Of a stretch of DNA of 64,000 nt, positions 46,047 to 55,478 are shown one piece after another. The notes beneath the pieces were generated by a model that was given only the letters and a program-made list of their open reading frames with translations, ran no database searches and had not been told where the DNA came from. The DNA lies in contig NZ_FSRI01000002.1 in the NCBI RefSeq assembly GCF_900141775.1, positions 84,501 to 148,500 on the forward strand, written 5' to 3'. The stretch's first letter is position 1; each line of letters begins with the position of its first letter. This DNA is from Salinivibrio sp. ES.052 (GTDB lineage: Bacteria; Pseudomonadota; Gammaproteobacteria; Enterobacterales; Vibrionaceae). A program made the translations under genes and the position numbers.

Positions 46047-46889
46047 TTATATCCCATCGCCAGAGATAAAGGTTTTATGTGAGCCGTTAAATTCTTGGTC
46101 CATATCCAGAGAAGGCATTTGCGAGCTCGGACGGCCGACAATTTTGGCGGGCACCCCCGCCACCGTGGTATGGGGAGGGACAGGATTGAGTACCACCGAG
46201 CATGAGCCGATTTTCGCACCTTCACCAATGTCGATATTGCCGAGAATTTTAGCACCGGCACCAATCATCACCCCAGTGCGGATCTTCGGATGGCGGTCGC
46301 CGCCCTCTTTGCCCGTTCCGCCCAAGGTGACGTCTTGTAGAATCGATACATTGTCCTCGATCACGGCCGTTTCACCGATCACGATACCCGTGGCGTGGTC
46401 AAACATAATGCCACGACCAATACAGGCCGCGGGGTGAACATCCACTTGGCTGGTCACAGAAATTTGATTTTGTAGGTACGTTGCCAGCTCTTTTCGACCT
46501 TGGTGCCAGAGCCAATTAGCCACCCGAAAGCCTTGCAGTGCATGGAAACCTTTTAGGTACAGCAACGGGGTCGAGTAAAGCTCCACCGCGGGATCCCGCT
46601 CTACCGTGGCACAAATATCACAGGCCGCATATTCAGTCACAGACGCATCACTGGCATAGACTTCTTCGATCACTTCTCGCACTGCCATGGATGGCATCGA
46701 CGGCGTCGAAAGCTTATTAGCCAAAATATAGCTTAATGCACTGGCAAGGTTGTCGTGCTTAATGATGGTGGCATGGTAAAAACTCGCCAACATCGGTTCG
46801 CGTTCGGAATGCTCGCGTGCTTCCTTTTTCACCGCTTGCCACACACGGTACTGTTGGCATTCTTTTCTGGCCTGATTCACTGCCTTCAT
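46047..46889 (-). CDS. cysE: serine O-acetyltransferase
   Basis: A 280-residue CysE that acetylates serine for cysteine synthesis. The N-terminal helical domain has EPMLASFYHATIIKHDNLASALSYILANKL, followed by a left-handed beta helix with GRGIMFDHATGIVIGETAVIEDNVSIL. The C terminus ends in SGDGI, whose terminal Ile docks into CysK. The start is uncertain: the ATG at 46889 is adjacent to its purine run, and a GTG three codons later (46880) has better spacing. Order secB-gpsA-cysE matches E. coli, but a terminator separates it from gpsA. Confidence 0.95.
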   Translation of the reverse strand: MKAVNQARKECQQYRVWQAVKKEAREHSEREPMLASFYHATIIKHDNLASALSYILANKLSTPSMPSMAVREVIEEVYASDASVTEYAACDICATVERDPAVELYSTPLLYLKGFHALQGFRVANWLWHQGRKELATYLQNQISVTSQVDVHPAACIGRGIMFDHATGIVIGETAVIEDNVSILQDVTLGGTGKEGGDRHPKIRTGVMIGAGAKILGNIDIGEGAKIGSCSVVLNPVPPHTTVAGVPAKIVGRPSSQMPSLDMDQEFNGSHKTFISGDGI

Positions 46890-46943
46890 CCTTATCAAAA
46901 ACAACCTACAACCAAGACGACTCAACGCCCGATGCCAGTGTAT

Positions 46944-46974
46944 AAAAAAACGCGCGGTTCTCACCCGCGCGTTT
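46944..46974 (-). terminator. terminator between gpsA and cysE
   Basis: On the minus strand the stem AAACGCGCGG / CCGCGCGTTT is followed by a seven-T run. It lies after gpsA and 55 bp before cysE, so cysE probably needs its own promoter or read-through. Confidence 0.9.
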
Positions 46975-46991
46975 ATCCTTTATCTTTGCTA

Positions 46992-48011
46992 TCACTCTGA
47001 TTTTTTATCACGGGCCAGCAAATCTCGCGCAGCATGCTGGGCAAGTTTACCCTGATATAGAACTTGATAAATCTGCTCAACGATAGGCATCTCGACGCCC
47101 GCGCGCTGGGCGAGTGCCCATACTTCTTTGGTGTTGCGAAAGCCCTCGACCACTTGACCGATGTTGTCTTGCGCCACTTGCACATCTTCACCTTCGCCAA
47201 GCGCGAGGCCAAAACGTCGGTTGCGCGATTGATTATCGGTGCACGTCAGCACCAAATCACCTAAGCCGGCCATCCCCATAAAAGTGTCTCGGGAGGCACC
47301 CAGCGCTTCACCCAATCGGGTCATTTCCGCCAAGCCTCGCGTGATCAACGCCGTACGTGCGTTGGCGCCAAAGCCGATACCATCGGAAATCCCCGCACCA
47401 ATCGCGATCACATTTTTCACTGCTCCTCCGAGCTGCATTCCAATGAAATCATGGTTGCCGTAAACACGGAAGCTATGTTGGCAGTGAATGGTGTCTTGCA
47501 AATCGCGTACAAACTCAGGGTCCGGAGAGGCAACCGAAATCGCAGTGGGCATGCCTGCCGCAAGTTCTTTTGCAAACGTCGGGCCAGATAGAACCGCTAA
47601 CGAACGGGATTCACCCAACTGCTCGCGCGCGACATCTTGCAACAAGCGCCCAGTTTCGGGCTCAAGGCCTTTAGTGGCCCAACATACACGTGAATCTGCC
47701 CGTAAGTAGGGGCGAATTTGGCTCAATACCTGCCCAAAAACGTGGCTAGGCACGACCACTAACAAATCACGACTGGCATTCACAGCCATGGGAAGATCGG
47801 CGCATACCACGAGTGAGTCGGGGAAAGTGACGCCTGGCAAAAAGGCTTCATTGGCGCGATCCATTTCTAACTGCGCGATATGACCAGGATCGTGCCCCCA
47901 TAATACGACGGTGGCACCGTTTCTCGCCAATGAAATTGCTAGCGCTGTTCCGTACGAGCCAGCGCCCAATACCGCAATGGCTGCGTCTTGAGTGGGAGCA
48001 AGATCCGTCAT
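46992..48011 (-). CDS. gpsA: NAD(P)+-dependent glycerol-3-phosphate dehydrogenase
   Basis: A 339-residue enzyme that makes sn-glycerol-3-phosphate for phospholipids. The NAD loop [50 protein letters not shown] with [15 protein letters not shown] (catalytic Lys), and [20 protein letters not shown] are conserved. Of two adjacent ATG codons I took the second (48011), which has GAGG five bases upstream and gives the E. coli length. It starts 9 bp after secB. Confidence 0.97.
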   Translation of the reverse strand: MTDLAPTQDAAIAVLGAGSYGTALAISLARNGATVVLWGHDPGHIAQLEMDRANEAFLPGVTFPDSLVVCADLPMAVNASRDLLVVVPSHVFGQVLSQIRPYLRADSRVCWATKGLEPETGRLLQDVAREQLGESRSLAVLSGPTFAKELAAGMPTAISVASPDPEFVRDLQDTIHCQHSFRVYGNHDFIGMQLGGAVKNVIAIGAGISDGIGFGANARTALITRGLAEMTRLGEALGASRDTFMGMAGLGDLVLTCTDNQSRNRRFGLALGEGEDVQVAQDNIGQVVEGFRNTKEVWALAQRAGVEMPIVEQIYQVLYQGKLAQHAARDLLARDKKSE

Positions 48012-48020
48012 CATATCCTC

Positions 48021-48497
48021 TTAGGCTTGAACGTCTTCGCCAGATTTTTCATCGGCCTGCTGTTGCAGGTAGTTCATGAACAGGGCATCAAAGTTCACTG
48101 GCGCTAGGTTAAGCTGCGGGAAGGTGCCTTTTACCACTAGGCTAGAAATCGTCTCACGTGCATACGGGAATAAGATATTAGGGCAGAAAGCCCCCAAGCA
48201 ATGCGCCAGTTGCGGCGATTCCATACCGGTCACTGAGAAAATGCCACCTTGTTGTACTTCACACAAGAACGCGCTGCTTTCTTGGTTTTTGACCGTCACG
48301 GTCAAACGTAGGATCACTTCGTAAATCCCTTCACCTAGCTCACGGCTTTGTGTATCCAAATCGAGGTTAACGTCTGGCGCCCAATCTTGTTGAAAAACAT
48401 CGGGGGAATTTGGCGCTTCAAAAGACACGTCCTTAAGAAAAACGCGTTGAATGGCAAAATTTTGCTCGGCTTGTTGGTTGTTTTCGGCTTCAGCCAT
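48021..48497 (-). CDS. secB: protein-export chaperone SecB
   Basis: A 158-residue tetrameric chaperone that delivers unfolded preproteins to Sec[23 protein letters not shown] is the family core start, and [44 protein letters not shown] is nearly invariant. The C-terminal acidic/Gln tail ([14 protein letters not shown]) fits the SecA-binding surface. Upstream of gpsA as in E. coli; the grxC found in that locus in E. coli is absent. Confidence 0.97.
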   Translation of the reverse strand: MAEAENNQQAEQNFAIQRVFLKDVSFEAPNSPDVFQQDWAPDVNLDLDTQSRELGEGIYEVILRLTVTVKNQESSAFLCEVQQGGIFSVTGMESPQLAHCLGAFCPNILFPYARETISSLVVKGTFPQLNLAPVNFDALFMNYLQQQADEKSGEDVQA

Positions 48498-48594
48498 GAT
48501 GGTTCGTCCTTATTTAAAAAATTGCTAATGCGCCAAGCACATTAAAAAATGCGAGCCACCGCGTCATGCGATCGCTCGAGATTTGGGTGAGGGA

Positions 48595-49056
48595 TCACTT
48601 TTTCTTTTTGCCTTTGCCTTTGGCACTTTTTGCGCGCACCAGCGGCATTTTGGCATCGTTCCAAGAGGTTAATCCGTCTTTAAGAACATAGACAGATTCA
48701 AACCCCGCCTTGGCAAGCTGGTTGGCACTCTCTGCCGCGGTTTGACCTGTTTTACATACCACGATGATGGGGGCATTTTTGTGTTTTTCAAGTTCGCCAA
48801 ACGACTGCGACTTAATTTCACTAGGCAATAAGTTAACCGACCCTGTGATATGACCGGAACGAAACTCGTCATGGCTACGAATGTCGACAAACACCCCGTT
48901 CTCACGGTTGTTAAGAATGGCGGCATCGTTAGGCGTAACCACTTTATAAGCGGCGGTTTTCTGTTTGATTAGCGACATTAATAAGGCGGCAACCAAGCCA
49001 ACCCATACCAGTGCCATAATCATGTTGTTGGAGACAAAATCGATATATTCCTGCAT
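48595..49056 (-). CDS. yibN: membrane-anchored rhodanese-like protein YibN
   Basis: A 153-residue protein with an N-terminal membrane anchor (about residues 13-30) and a rhodanese domain with FVDIRSHDEFRSGHITGSVNLLPSEI and the active-site cysteine in IVVCKTGQTA. The C terminus is strongly basic (KSAKGKGKKKK). It matches E. coli YibN in size and in position upstream of secB; YibN has been linked to the Sec/YidC membrane machinery. The ATG at 49056 (MQEYIDFV) matches the family; the frame extends further upstream. Confidence 0.92.
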   Translation of the reverse strand: MQEYIDFVSNNMIMALVWVGLVAALLMSLIKQKTAAYKVVTPNDAAILNNRENGVFVDIRSHDEFRSGHITGSVNLLPSEIKSQSFGELEKHKNAPIIVVCKTGQTAAESANQLAKAGFESVYVLKDGLTSWNDAKMPLVRAKSAKGKGKKKK

Positions 49057-49538
49057 AACCTTTGCTCTATACTGCTTGTTTGTCCCGCATGGCGAGAGTC
49101 CATCAAGGGGTGAAAATGGTGTCGAGTATAACCTGCTCGCCAGGGTTTTACAGCCTGCCAAGACGAAATCGCGCGCTTGCTCACTCGCCGTATTCAGTCA
49201 ACGCTTTTTCTCCCCCCTCAATAAGTTGAAAAGAAAGAAGGTTTCATCAATCGCAAACATCGAGTGAAGCCATTCGCGTATACCGACAATCTTCGCCATA
49301 ATGAGGGGAGTCAAGGGTCGAAGGCAAGTAAAGCAACGCTTGCTGGTTAACTTGCCAGCTGGGATAATTGATCTTAGCCTACTTATCTTTGCGTAAAATG
49401 TTGTAAAATTACGCACACTGCACCACTGAGGCCTGATGCTAGCCAAATCTCTGGCACCAAGCCTCAGTGGCTGCTCCATGACATACAATGTCAGTGGCAT
49501 CCAATGTCAGTCTTTAGCTTGAATTAAGAGGACGTAAT
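49057..49538. other. 482-bp yibN/gpmI intergenic region with structured gpmI leader
   Basis: No gene is supported here. Toward gpmI it contains a HexR-like imperfect site TGTTGTAAAATTACG (49399-49413), and a 10-bp perfect inverted repeat CCACTGAGGC / GCCTCAGTGG (49423-49432 and 49461-49470) enclosing a smaller GCCA/TGGC hairpin. A perfect palindrome TGACATACAATGTCA (49479-49493) and a direct repeat of CAATGTCAGT at 49486 and 49502 (16-bp period) follow. The promoter is unclear; TAAAAT at 49404-49409 is a -10 candidate. The yibN-proximal half shows nothing I can name. Confidence 0.5.
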
Positions 49539-51077
49539 ATGTCTGCGAAAAAACCACTTGCTCTGGTGATTCTCGATGGCTGGGGCTATCGTGATCCACA
49601 AAGCGATAACGCCATTACCAATGCGAACACCCCTGTGATCGACAGCCTGATGGCCGATAATAGCACCTTGATTTCAGCATCAGGTTTTGACGTTGGCCTG
49701 CCTGACGGGCAAATGGGTAACTCTGAAGTGGGTCACGTGAATATCGGTGCAGGTCGCGTGGTGTATCAGGAGCTCACACGTATCACCAAATCCATCGCCG
49801 ATGGTGAATTCAACCAGACCCCTGCGCTCACTGCTGCGGTCGATAAAGCCGTCGATAAAGGCAAAGCCGTACATATCATGGGCCTGATGTCACCGGGTGG
49901 CGTTCATAGCCATGAAGATCACATTGCTGCCATGGTGGAGTTGGCTGCTGAACGTGGCGCAGATCAAATCTATCTTCACGCCTTCTTGGATGGCCGAGAT
50001 ACGCCACCACGTAGCGCAAAAGCGTCACTTGAGCGTTTCGACGCCCTTTTTGCCAAGTTAGGAAAAGGACGCACCGCCTCGCTAGTGGGACGTTACTACG
50101 CGATGGACCGCGACAATAACTGGGACCGTGTTGAACGCGCATACGACTTACTGACTTTGGCTCAAGGTGAGCACCGTGCAAACAGTGCCGTTGAAGGTCT
50201 AGAAGCGGCGTACAGCCGTGAAGAAAACGACGAGTTTGTGGCACCAACAGAGATCCATCGCGACGGCGATAATAAAGCGACGATTAATGATGGTGACGCG
50301 GTCGTCTTTATGAACTTCCGTGCCGACCGTGCGCGTGAAATGACCCGTGCCTTTATGCCTGATTTTGATGGTTTTGCGCGTAAGAAGTACGCGGAACTGT
50401 CTGATTTTGTGATGCTGACTGAGTACGCGGCAGACATCGATACCACGGTAGCCTTCCCACCGACAAGCCTGTCTAACACCTTGGGTGAGTGGCTATCGAA
50501 AAAGGGGAAAACCCAGCTACGTATTTCAGAAACTGAGAAATATGCGCACGTGACCTTCTTCTTTAACGGTGGCATGGAAACGGTCTTTGAGGGCGAAGAA
50601 CGCTCTTTGGTGGCGTCACCAAAAGTCGCAACCTATGATCTTCAGCCAGAAATGAGCTCGGAAGAACTCACCGACAAGCTGGTCGATGCGATCAAATCAG
50701 GTAAGTTCGACATGATCATCTGTAATTATCCAAACGGTGATATGGTTGGCCACACTGGGGTGTATGACGCGGCAGTTCAAGCTTGTGAAGCCGTCGATCA
50801 TTGCATCGGCCGTGTCCTGGAAGCGATCAAAGAAGTGGATGGTCAAATGCTGATCACCGCCGACCACGGTAACGCCGAGATGATGGTTAACGAGGAAACC
50901 GGTGGTGCATACACCGCGCACACCAACTTGCCCGTTCCACTGATGTATGTGGGCAGTAAGCCAGTGCGCTTGAAAGATGGCGGTAAGCTATCTGACCTAG
51001 CCCCAACCATGTTGTCGCTATCAGAGATGCCTATCCCTGAAGAGATGACTGGCAAGCCACTGTTCGATCTGAAATAA
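49539..51077 (+). CDS. gpmI: 2,3-bisphosphoglycerate-independent phosphoglycerate mutase
   Basis: A 512-residue Mn-dependent mutase of the alkaline phosphatase superfamily, glycolytic step 3PG to 2[14 protein letters not shown] is the metal-binding start, [17 protein letters not shown] contains the phosphorylated Ser, FLDGRDTPP and [12 protein letters not shown] bind substrate, and [11 protein letters not shown] is the second metal site. E. coli GpmM has 514 residues. It is 8 bp upstream of envC, as in E. coli. Confidence 0.98.
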   Translation: MSAKKPLALVILDGWGYRDPQSDNAITNANTPVIDSLMADNSTLISASGFDVGLPDGQMGNSEVGHVNIGAGRVVYQELTRITKSIADGEFNQTPALTAAVDKAVDKGKAVHIMGLMSPGGVHSHEDHIAAMVELAAERGADQIYLHAFLDGRDTPPRSAKASLERFDALFAKLGKGRTASLVGRYYAMDRDNNWDRVERAYDLLTLAQGEHRANSAVEGLEAAYSREENDEFVAPTEIHRDGDNKATINDGDAVVFMNFRADRAREMTRAFMPDFDGFARKKYAELSDFVMLTEYAADIDTTVAFPPTSLSNTLGEWLSKKGKTQLRISETEKYAHVTFFFNGGMETVFEGEERSLVASPKVATYDLQPEMSSEELTDKLVDAIKSGKFDMIICNYPNGDMVGHTGVYDAAVQACEAVDHCIGRVLEAIKEVDGQMLITADHGNAEMMVNEETGGAYTAHTNLPVPLMYVGSKPVRLKDGGKLSDLAPTMLSLSEMPIPEEMTGKPLFDLK

Positions 51078-51085
51078 TCACCCCC

Positions 51086-52219
51086 ATGCGGGAGATACGA
51101 ACACGCTTAGCTCAAACCCTCCGCGCCAGTGCTTTATGCACTGGCGTTTTTCTGTGTCTGTTGGTTAGCCCAGTCCATGCCAACTCTGAGCTAGAGGGCG
51201 TGAGCGATGAAATTGCACGTCAACAATCACAACTGGCTGCACATAATAAGAAATTAGACGCGCTCCAAAGTGACTTAAAAGCCCAGTCCAAGCGTATTGA
51301 TGCCTTATCCAAACGTATCCGCCAAGCACAACGTACCCTGAAACACACAGACACAAAAATCGCCCGCCTGACCCAAAAACAGGCTCGACTCAAGCAAGAG
51401 GTGATCGCCCAGCAAGCACGACTGGGGGAGCTACTCGACGCCCAGTATCGTCAGGGAGAGCATGACCAACTCAAACGCCTACTTAGCCAAGAGTCACCCA
51501 CCAAGCTCGACCGACTCACGAAGTATGCTGAAGTGCTAGCAAGCACCATGCAGGAGGCGATCGAATCATTAGCTGCGACCCGCACCGATTATCAGCTCAC
51601 GGCCCACCAGCTCAAGCAGCAACGTAACAAACAAGCGAGCCTCGTGGCTGAATTAACCGACAAAAAACGAGATCTTGAGCGTGAGCAAACCTCGCAAAGC
51701 CAGACTGCGAAAAAAATCCGCACCAAAATTGCCAGCGATAGTGCGTATTTGGCGGAACTAAAAGCCAATAAACAACGCTTACAAGAACAAATAGCGGCTG
51801 CAGCACGACGAGCGCAAGTAAACATGGCCGGTATTGGCCACGCTAAAGGAAAACTCGGTTGGCCAACCCCTGGGAAGCTGCTCCACCGTTTTGGAGAGCG
51901 TCAATCCGGTGAGGTAACCTGGAACGGGATTGTGATCAGTGCCAAGCGTGGCACCGAAGTGAAGGCGGCTCATGCGGGGAAGGTGGTGCTTTCTAGCTGG
52001 CTGCGCGGCTATGGCCTTTTGATTGCCGTAGACCATGGCAAAGGCGACATGACGTTGTACGGCTATAACCAAGCATTACTCAAAGAGGTAGGTGACACAG
52101 TGACTGCCGGTGAGCCCATCGCATTGGTCGGCGACAGTGGCGGACAATCGCAACCGTCGCTTTATTTTGAAATTCGCCGCAAAGGCAATACCACCAACCC
52201 CATCCCTTGGTTGGATTAA
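51086..52219 (+). CDS. envC: murein hydrolase activator EnvC
   Basis: A 377-residue periplasmic protein: signal peptide (about residues 1-32, ending VSPVHA), a long coiled coil to about residue 240 that binds FtsEX, and a C-terminal LytM/M23 domain. The LytM zinc ligands are replaced (NGIVISA for the HxxxD segment, SLYFEIR for HxH), as in E. coli EnvC, which activates AmiA/AmiB instead of cutting murein itself. Co-transcribed with gpmI. Confidence 0.95.
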   Translation: MREIRTRLAQTLRASALCTGVFLCLLVSPVHANSELEGVSDEIARQQSQLAAHNKKLDALQSDLKAQSKRIDALSKRIRQAQRTLKHTDTKIARLTQKQARLKQEVIAQQARLGELLDAQYRQGEHDQLKRLLSQESPTKLDRLTKYAEVLASTMQEAIESLAATRTDYQLTAHQLKQQRNKQASLVAELTDKKRDLEREQTSQSQTAKKIRTKIASDSAYLAELKANKQRLQEQIAAAARRAQVNMAGIGHAKGKLGWPTPGKLLHRFGERQSGEVTWNGIVISAKRGTEVKAAHAGKVVLSSWLRGYGLLIAVDHGKGDMTLYGYNQALLKEVGDTVTAGEPIALVGDSGGQSQPSLYFEIRRKGNTTNPIPWLD

Positions 52220-52245
52220 AAACGCCCACCACGTTGGCGGGCGTT
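52216..52245 (-). terminator. kbl-tdh terminator
   Basis: On the minus strand the stem AACGCCCGCC / GGTGGGCGTT (one G-U pair) is followed by a T run, 23 bp after tdh. It overlaps the end of convergent envC. Confidence 0.82.
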
Positions 52246-52268
52246 ATCACGCAATGACACGCAACGGG

Positions 52269-53312
52269 TTATGCTTGCCAGTCGAGGATAACCTTGCCAG
52301 ATTGCCCCGAACACATCATCTCAAAGCCTTCTTGGAAGTCATCCACGCGGTAGTGGTGAGTAATGATCGGGGTCAAGTCTAACCCTGATTGGATTAACGA
52401 GGCCATCTTGTACCAAGTTTCAAACATTTCACGGCCATAGATACCTTTAATCACTAGGCCTTTAAAGATCACCTGATTCCAATCAATCCCCATATCACTG
52501 GGTGGGATCCCAAGGAGCGCAATGTTGCCGCCATGGTTCATGGCTGTCAGCATGCTATTAAATGCCGCCGGTACCCCTGACATTTCTAGACCAACATCAA
52601 AGCCTTCTGTCATTCCCAGCTCTTCCATCACCGATTCCAGCGAGGTATTGGCGACATTGACCGCACGGGTCACGCCCATTTTGCGGGCCAGTTCGAGGCG
52701 ATATTCGTTCACATCGGTGATCACCACATGGCGTGCCCCGACATGGCGCGCCACCGCAGCGGCCATGATCCCAATCGGGCCTGCACCGGTGATCAGCACA
52801 TCCTCGCCCACCAAATCAAATGACAGTGCCGTATGCACGGCATTGCCGAATGGGTCGAAAATCGAGGCTAAATCATCCGAGATCTCATCGGGGATTTTGA
52901 ACGCATTAAACGCAGGGATCACTAAATACTCCGCAAATGCGCCTGGGCGATTCACCCCCACCCCTTCGGTGTTACGACAAAGATGGGTGCGCCCACCTCG
53001 GCAATTACGGCAGTGTCCGCAGGTAATATGCCCTTCGCCAGATACGCGATCACCAAGCGAAAACCCTTTAACTTCTTGGCCAATGCCCACCACTTCACCG
53101 ACGTACTCGTGGCCGACCACCATAGGGACAGGAATGGTATTTTGCGACCACTCATCCCACTTATAAATATGCACATCGGTGCCGCAAATGGCGGTTTTGC
53201 GAATTTTGATCAGCAGATCGTTATGGCCCAGCTCAGGGAGCTCGGCCTCTGTCATCCAGATCCCAGGCTCGGCTTTTAGCTTCGCTAGGGCTTTCATGGT
53301 TGTTTGTGTCAT
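52269..53312 (-). CDS. tdh: L-threonine 3-dehydrogenase
   Basis: A 347-residue zinc medium-chain dehydrogenase that oxidises threonine to 2-amino-3-ketobutyrate for Kbl. [18 protein letters not shown] and GHEYVGEVV hold the catalytic zinc site, [15 protein letters not shown] the structural zinc, and [13 protein letters not shown] the NAD loop. Two starts are possible, ATG 53312 (MTQTTMKAL) or ATG 53297 (MKAL, the E. coli start); I kept the first because it lies 4 bp after the kbl stop. Confidence 0.97.
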   Translation of the reverse strand: MTQTTMKALAKLKAEPGIWMTEAELPELGHNDLLIKIRKTAICGTDVHIYKWDEWSQNTIPVPMVVGHEYVGEVVGIGQEVKGFSLGDRVSGEGHITCGHCRNCRGGRTHLCRNTEGVGVNRPGAFAEYLVIPAFNAFKIPDEISDDLASIFDPFGNAVHTALSFDLVGEDVLITGAGPIGIMAAAVARHVGARHVVITDVNEYRLELARKMGVTRAVNVANTSLESVMEELGMTEGFDVGLEMSGVPAAFNSMLTAMNHGGNIALLGIPPSDMGIDWNQVIFKGLVIKGIYGREMFETWYKMASLIQSGLDLTPIITHHYRVDDFQEGFEMMCSGQSGKVILDWQA

Positions 53313-53316
53313 GACA

Positions 53317-54513
53317 TTACCCAATCAGTTGCATTTCTTTACCGACCTTGATGAAAGCATCAATGGCACGATCCAGTTGCTCACGCGTATGCGCCGCCGA
53401 CATCTGGGTACGGATACGTGCTTGTCCTTTCGGTACCACCGGGAAGGAGAAGCCCACCACATACACGCCTTCTTGCATCATCCGCTCGGCAAACTCACTG
53501 GCCACTTTGGCATCGCCGAGCATCACGGGAATAATGGCGTGATCAGCGCCCGCCAGTGTAAAACCAGCGTCGCTCATACGCTTACGGAAATGGGCGCTGT
53601 TGTCCCAGAGCTGAGCACGCAAGTGATCACTTTCGGCCAGCATATCCAGTACCCGGATCGATGCCGACACAATCGCGGGCGCCAGAGAGTTGGAGAAAAG
53701 GTAAGGACGCGAACGTTGACGCAACCAATCAATCACCTCTTTTTTCCCTGAGGTGTAGCCTCCTGATGCACCGCCCATGGCTTTGCCCAAGGTACCGGTG
53801 ATGATATCGACACGATCCATCACTTGATGGTATTCGTGCGTGCCTCGACCGTTCTGGCCCATAAAGCCGACCGCGTGAGAGTCATCCACCATCACCAACG
53901 CGCCATATTGCTCCGCCAGATCGCACACAGCCGGCAAATTCGCTACCACGCCGTCCATCGAGAAGACACCATCAGTCACAATCAAGATATTCGCCACACC
54001 GGCCGCTTTCGCCGCTTTTAACTGGGATTCCAACTCGTCCATATCATTGTTGGCATAACGGAATCGCTTGGCTTTACACAAGCGCACACCATCAATGATC
54101 GACGCATGGTTGAGCGCATCAGAGATGATCGCGTCGTCAGGGCCGAGGATGGTTTCAAATAAGCCCGTGTTCGCATCGAAGCATGACGAATACAGAATGG
54201 TATCTTCCATTCCCAAAAAGTCAGAGAGTTTAGCCTCAAGGGTTTTATGGGCGTCTTGCGTGCCACAAATAAAGCGCACGGACGCCATGCCAAAGCCGTG
54301 CTCATCCATCCCCGCTTTGGCAGCTTCAACCAAGGCGGGATGATTGGCTAAGCCTAGGTAGTTATTCGCGCAGAAGTTGAGCACCTGTTGCTCATGATTA
54401 ACGGCCACACTGGCCGATTGCGGGGAAGTAATAAGGCGTTCACTTTTGTACAAGCCATCAGCTTTTACTTGCTCAAGCTGATGACGGATTTGCTGATAGA
54501 AGGCAGCCGTCAT
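53317..54513 (-). CDS. kbl: glycine C-acetyltransferase (2-amino-3-ketobutyrate CoA ligase)
   Basis: A 398-residue PLP enzyme of the alpha-oxoamine synthase family that splits 2-amino-3-ketobutyrate into glycine and acetyl-CoA. [40 protein letters not shown] and the PLP lysine in [14 protein letters not shown] are characteristic. The ATG at 54513 has GGAG six bases upstream and gives exactly the E. coli length. A 23-bp perfect palindrome lies 38 bp upstream. Confidence 0.97.
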   Translation of the reverse strand: MTAAFYQQIRHQLEQVKADGLYKSERLITSPQSASVAVNHEQQVLNFCANNYLGLANHPALVEAAKAGMDEHGFGMASVRFICGTQDAHKTLEAKLSDFLGMEDTILYSSCFDANTGLFETILGPDDAIISDALNHASIIDGVRLCKAKRFRYANNDMDELESQLKAAKAAGVANILIVTDGVFSMDGVVANLPAVCDLAEQYGALVMVDDSHAVGFMGQNGRGTHEYHQVMDRVDIITGTLGKAMGGASGGYTSGKKEVIDWLRQRSRPYLFSNSLAPAIVSASIRVLDMLAESDHLRAQLWDNSAHFRKRMSDAGFTLAGADHAIIPVMLGDAKVASEFAERMMQEGVYVVGFSFPVVPKGQARIRTQMSAAHTREQLDRAIDAFIKVGKEMQLIG

Positions 54514-54550
54514 CGCAATCTCCATGCTGTGATGATTACTTTGGGAAGGC

Positions 54551-54573
54551 CGCCGTACATAAAATGTACGGCG
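54551..54573. promoter_or_regulatory. 23-bp perfect palindrome upstream of kbl-tdh
   Basis: CGCCGTACAT-AAA-ATGTACGGCG is a 10-bp perfect inverted repeat. No T run follows on either strand, so it is not a standard terminator. Its size and position fit an operator, for example for the adjacent TetR-family regulator, or a leader hairpin. Confidence 0.55.
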
Positions 54574-54706
54574 AATGATTGGTGGCTATCATGGCACGTT
54601 CATGCGTTCTGTGCCAACAGGGGGCGCGAGACAGTGATTCATATCGTGTAATCACTTCTCTGCTGGGCGAATATCGCGCAACGCGACACCAGCCTAGAGA
54701 GATAGC

Positions 54707-55375
54707 TTAGTTCAATGTATCCAGCGATCGTGAGTCTTGGCGAACTAATTGCTGTTCATAATGGTCTACTAATGCATTGATGGCCGTTTGTCCCTGTGCC
54801 GATGTCAGAGGGTGGAGCAATGCCAGCATCTGCAAAACGCCTTTGTAAATCACTCCCGCATGGATTTGTGTTTGTGGGGCTTGTGCACTTTGGTAGAAAA
54901 TCCAGCTTGACGCCACCTGCTTAAGCGTTTCTCCGACCGCAGATAAGGCACTGTCATTAAGGCTCAGCCAACCAGCTTGGCGATAATGGAGCAAGATGGT
55001 CATCAAGTTGGTTTGCAGTTGTTGCTGTGCTCCCAAGTATTTTTGCTGCAGCGCGTCATCACGGCGCAAAATGTCCGGCAGATTGGCGTAAAAAAACCGG
55101 TAGCGCCACATCAAGCTAAAGGTCGCGTCTAAGTAATGCTGCAACAAGGCTTGGGTATCGTCGCGAGGCTGACTAGGATCAAAGGCAAGAGCAAGATCTT
55201 GCGCGTATTGGTCGAATATACTGTGTATAATCGCCTCTTTATTACGGAAGTGATAGTAAAGGTTCCCAGGGCTGATCCCGAGATCTGCCGCGATATGGTT
55301 GGTGGTGATATTCGGCTCACCGTGTTGATTGAATAAAGCCAGTGCAGCATGGATAATTCGGTCTCGGGTTTTCAT
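54707..55375 (-). CDS. TetR-family transcriptional regulator (PhaD-like N terminus)
   Basis: A 222-residue TetR protein. The HTH (MKTRDRIIHAALALFNQHGE, then HIAADLGISPGNLYYHFRNK) closely resembles Pseudomonas PhaD as I recall it. The C-terminal ligand domain is helical, with RYRFFYANLPDILRRD. The ligand is unknown. It lies between kbl-tdh (same strand) and the divergent hldD; a GGTTGA-TGC-TCAACC palindrome is 22-36 bp upstream of its ATG and could be its own operator. Confidence 0.85.
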   Translation of the reverse strand: MKTRDRIIHAALALFNQHGEPNITTNHIAADLGISPGNLYYHFRNKEAIIHSIFDQYAQDLALAFDPSQPRDDTQALLQHYLDATFSLMWRYRFFYANLPDILRRDDALQQKYLGAQQQLQTNLMTILLHYRQAGWLSLNDSALSAVGETLKQVASSWIFYQSAQAPQTQIHAGVIYKGVLQMLALLHPLTSAQGQTAINALVDHYEQQLVRQDSRSLDTLN

Positions 55376-55396
55376 GTATGGTTCAGTCCTCTGCCC

Positions 55397-55411
55397 GGTT
55401 GATGCTCAACC
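55397..55411. promoter_or_regulatory. palindrome upstream of the TetR-family gene
   Basis: GGTTGA-TGC-TCAACC, a perfect 15-bp inverted repeat in the divergent spacer with hldD. It is a candidate autoregulatory site; it differs in sequence from the palindrome upstream of kbl. Confidence 0.4.
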
Positions 55412-55432
55412 ATACTATCACAGTCAACAGTA

Positions 55433-55455
55433 ATGGCGACGGGGTCGGTCGCCAT
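55433..55455 (+). other. hairpin in the hldD leader
   Basis: ATGGCGAC / GTCGCCAT, a perfect 8-bp inverted repeat with a 7-nt GC-rich loop, ends 23 bp before the hldD ATG. No T run follows. Confidence 0.45.
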
Positions 55456-55478
55456 ATAGAGATGAATTAGGTAACGAT

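Noticed and set aside
48076-48545. Plus-strand frames opposite secB and other long antisense frames across the window
   Set aside because: They are shadows of conserved genes, lack ribosome sites and show no recognisable domains.
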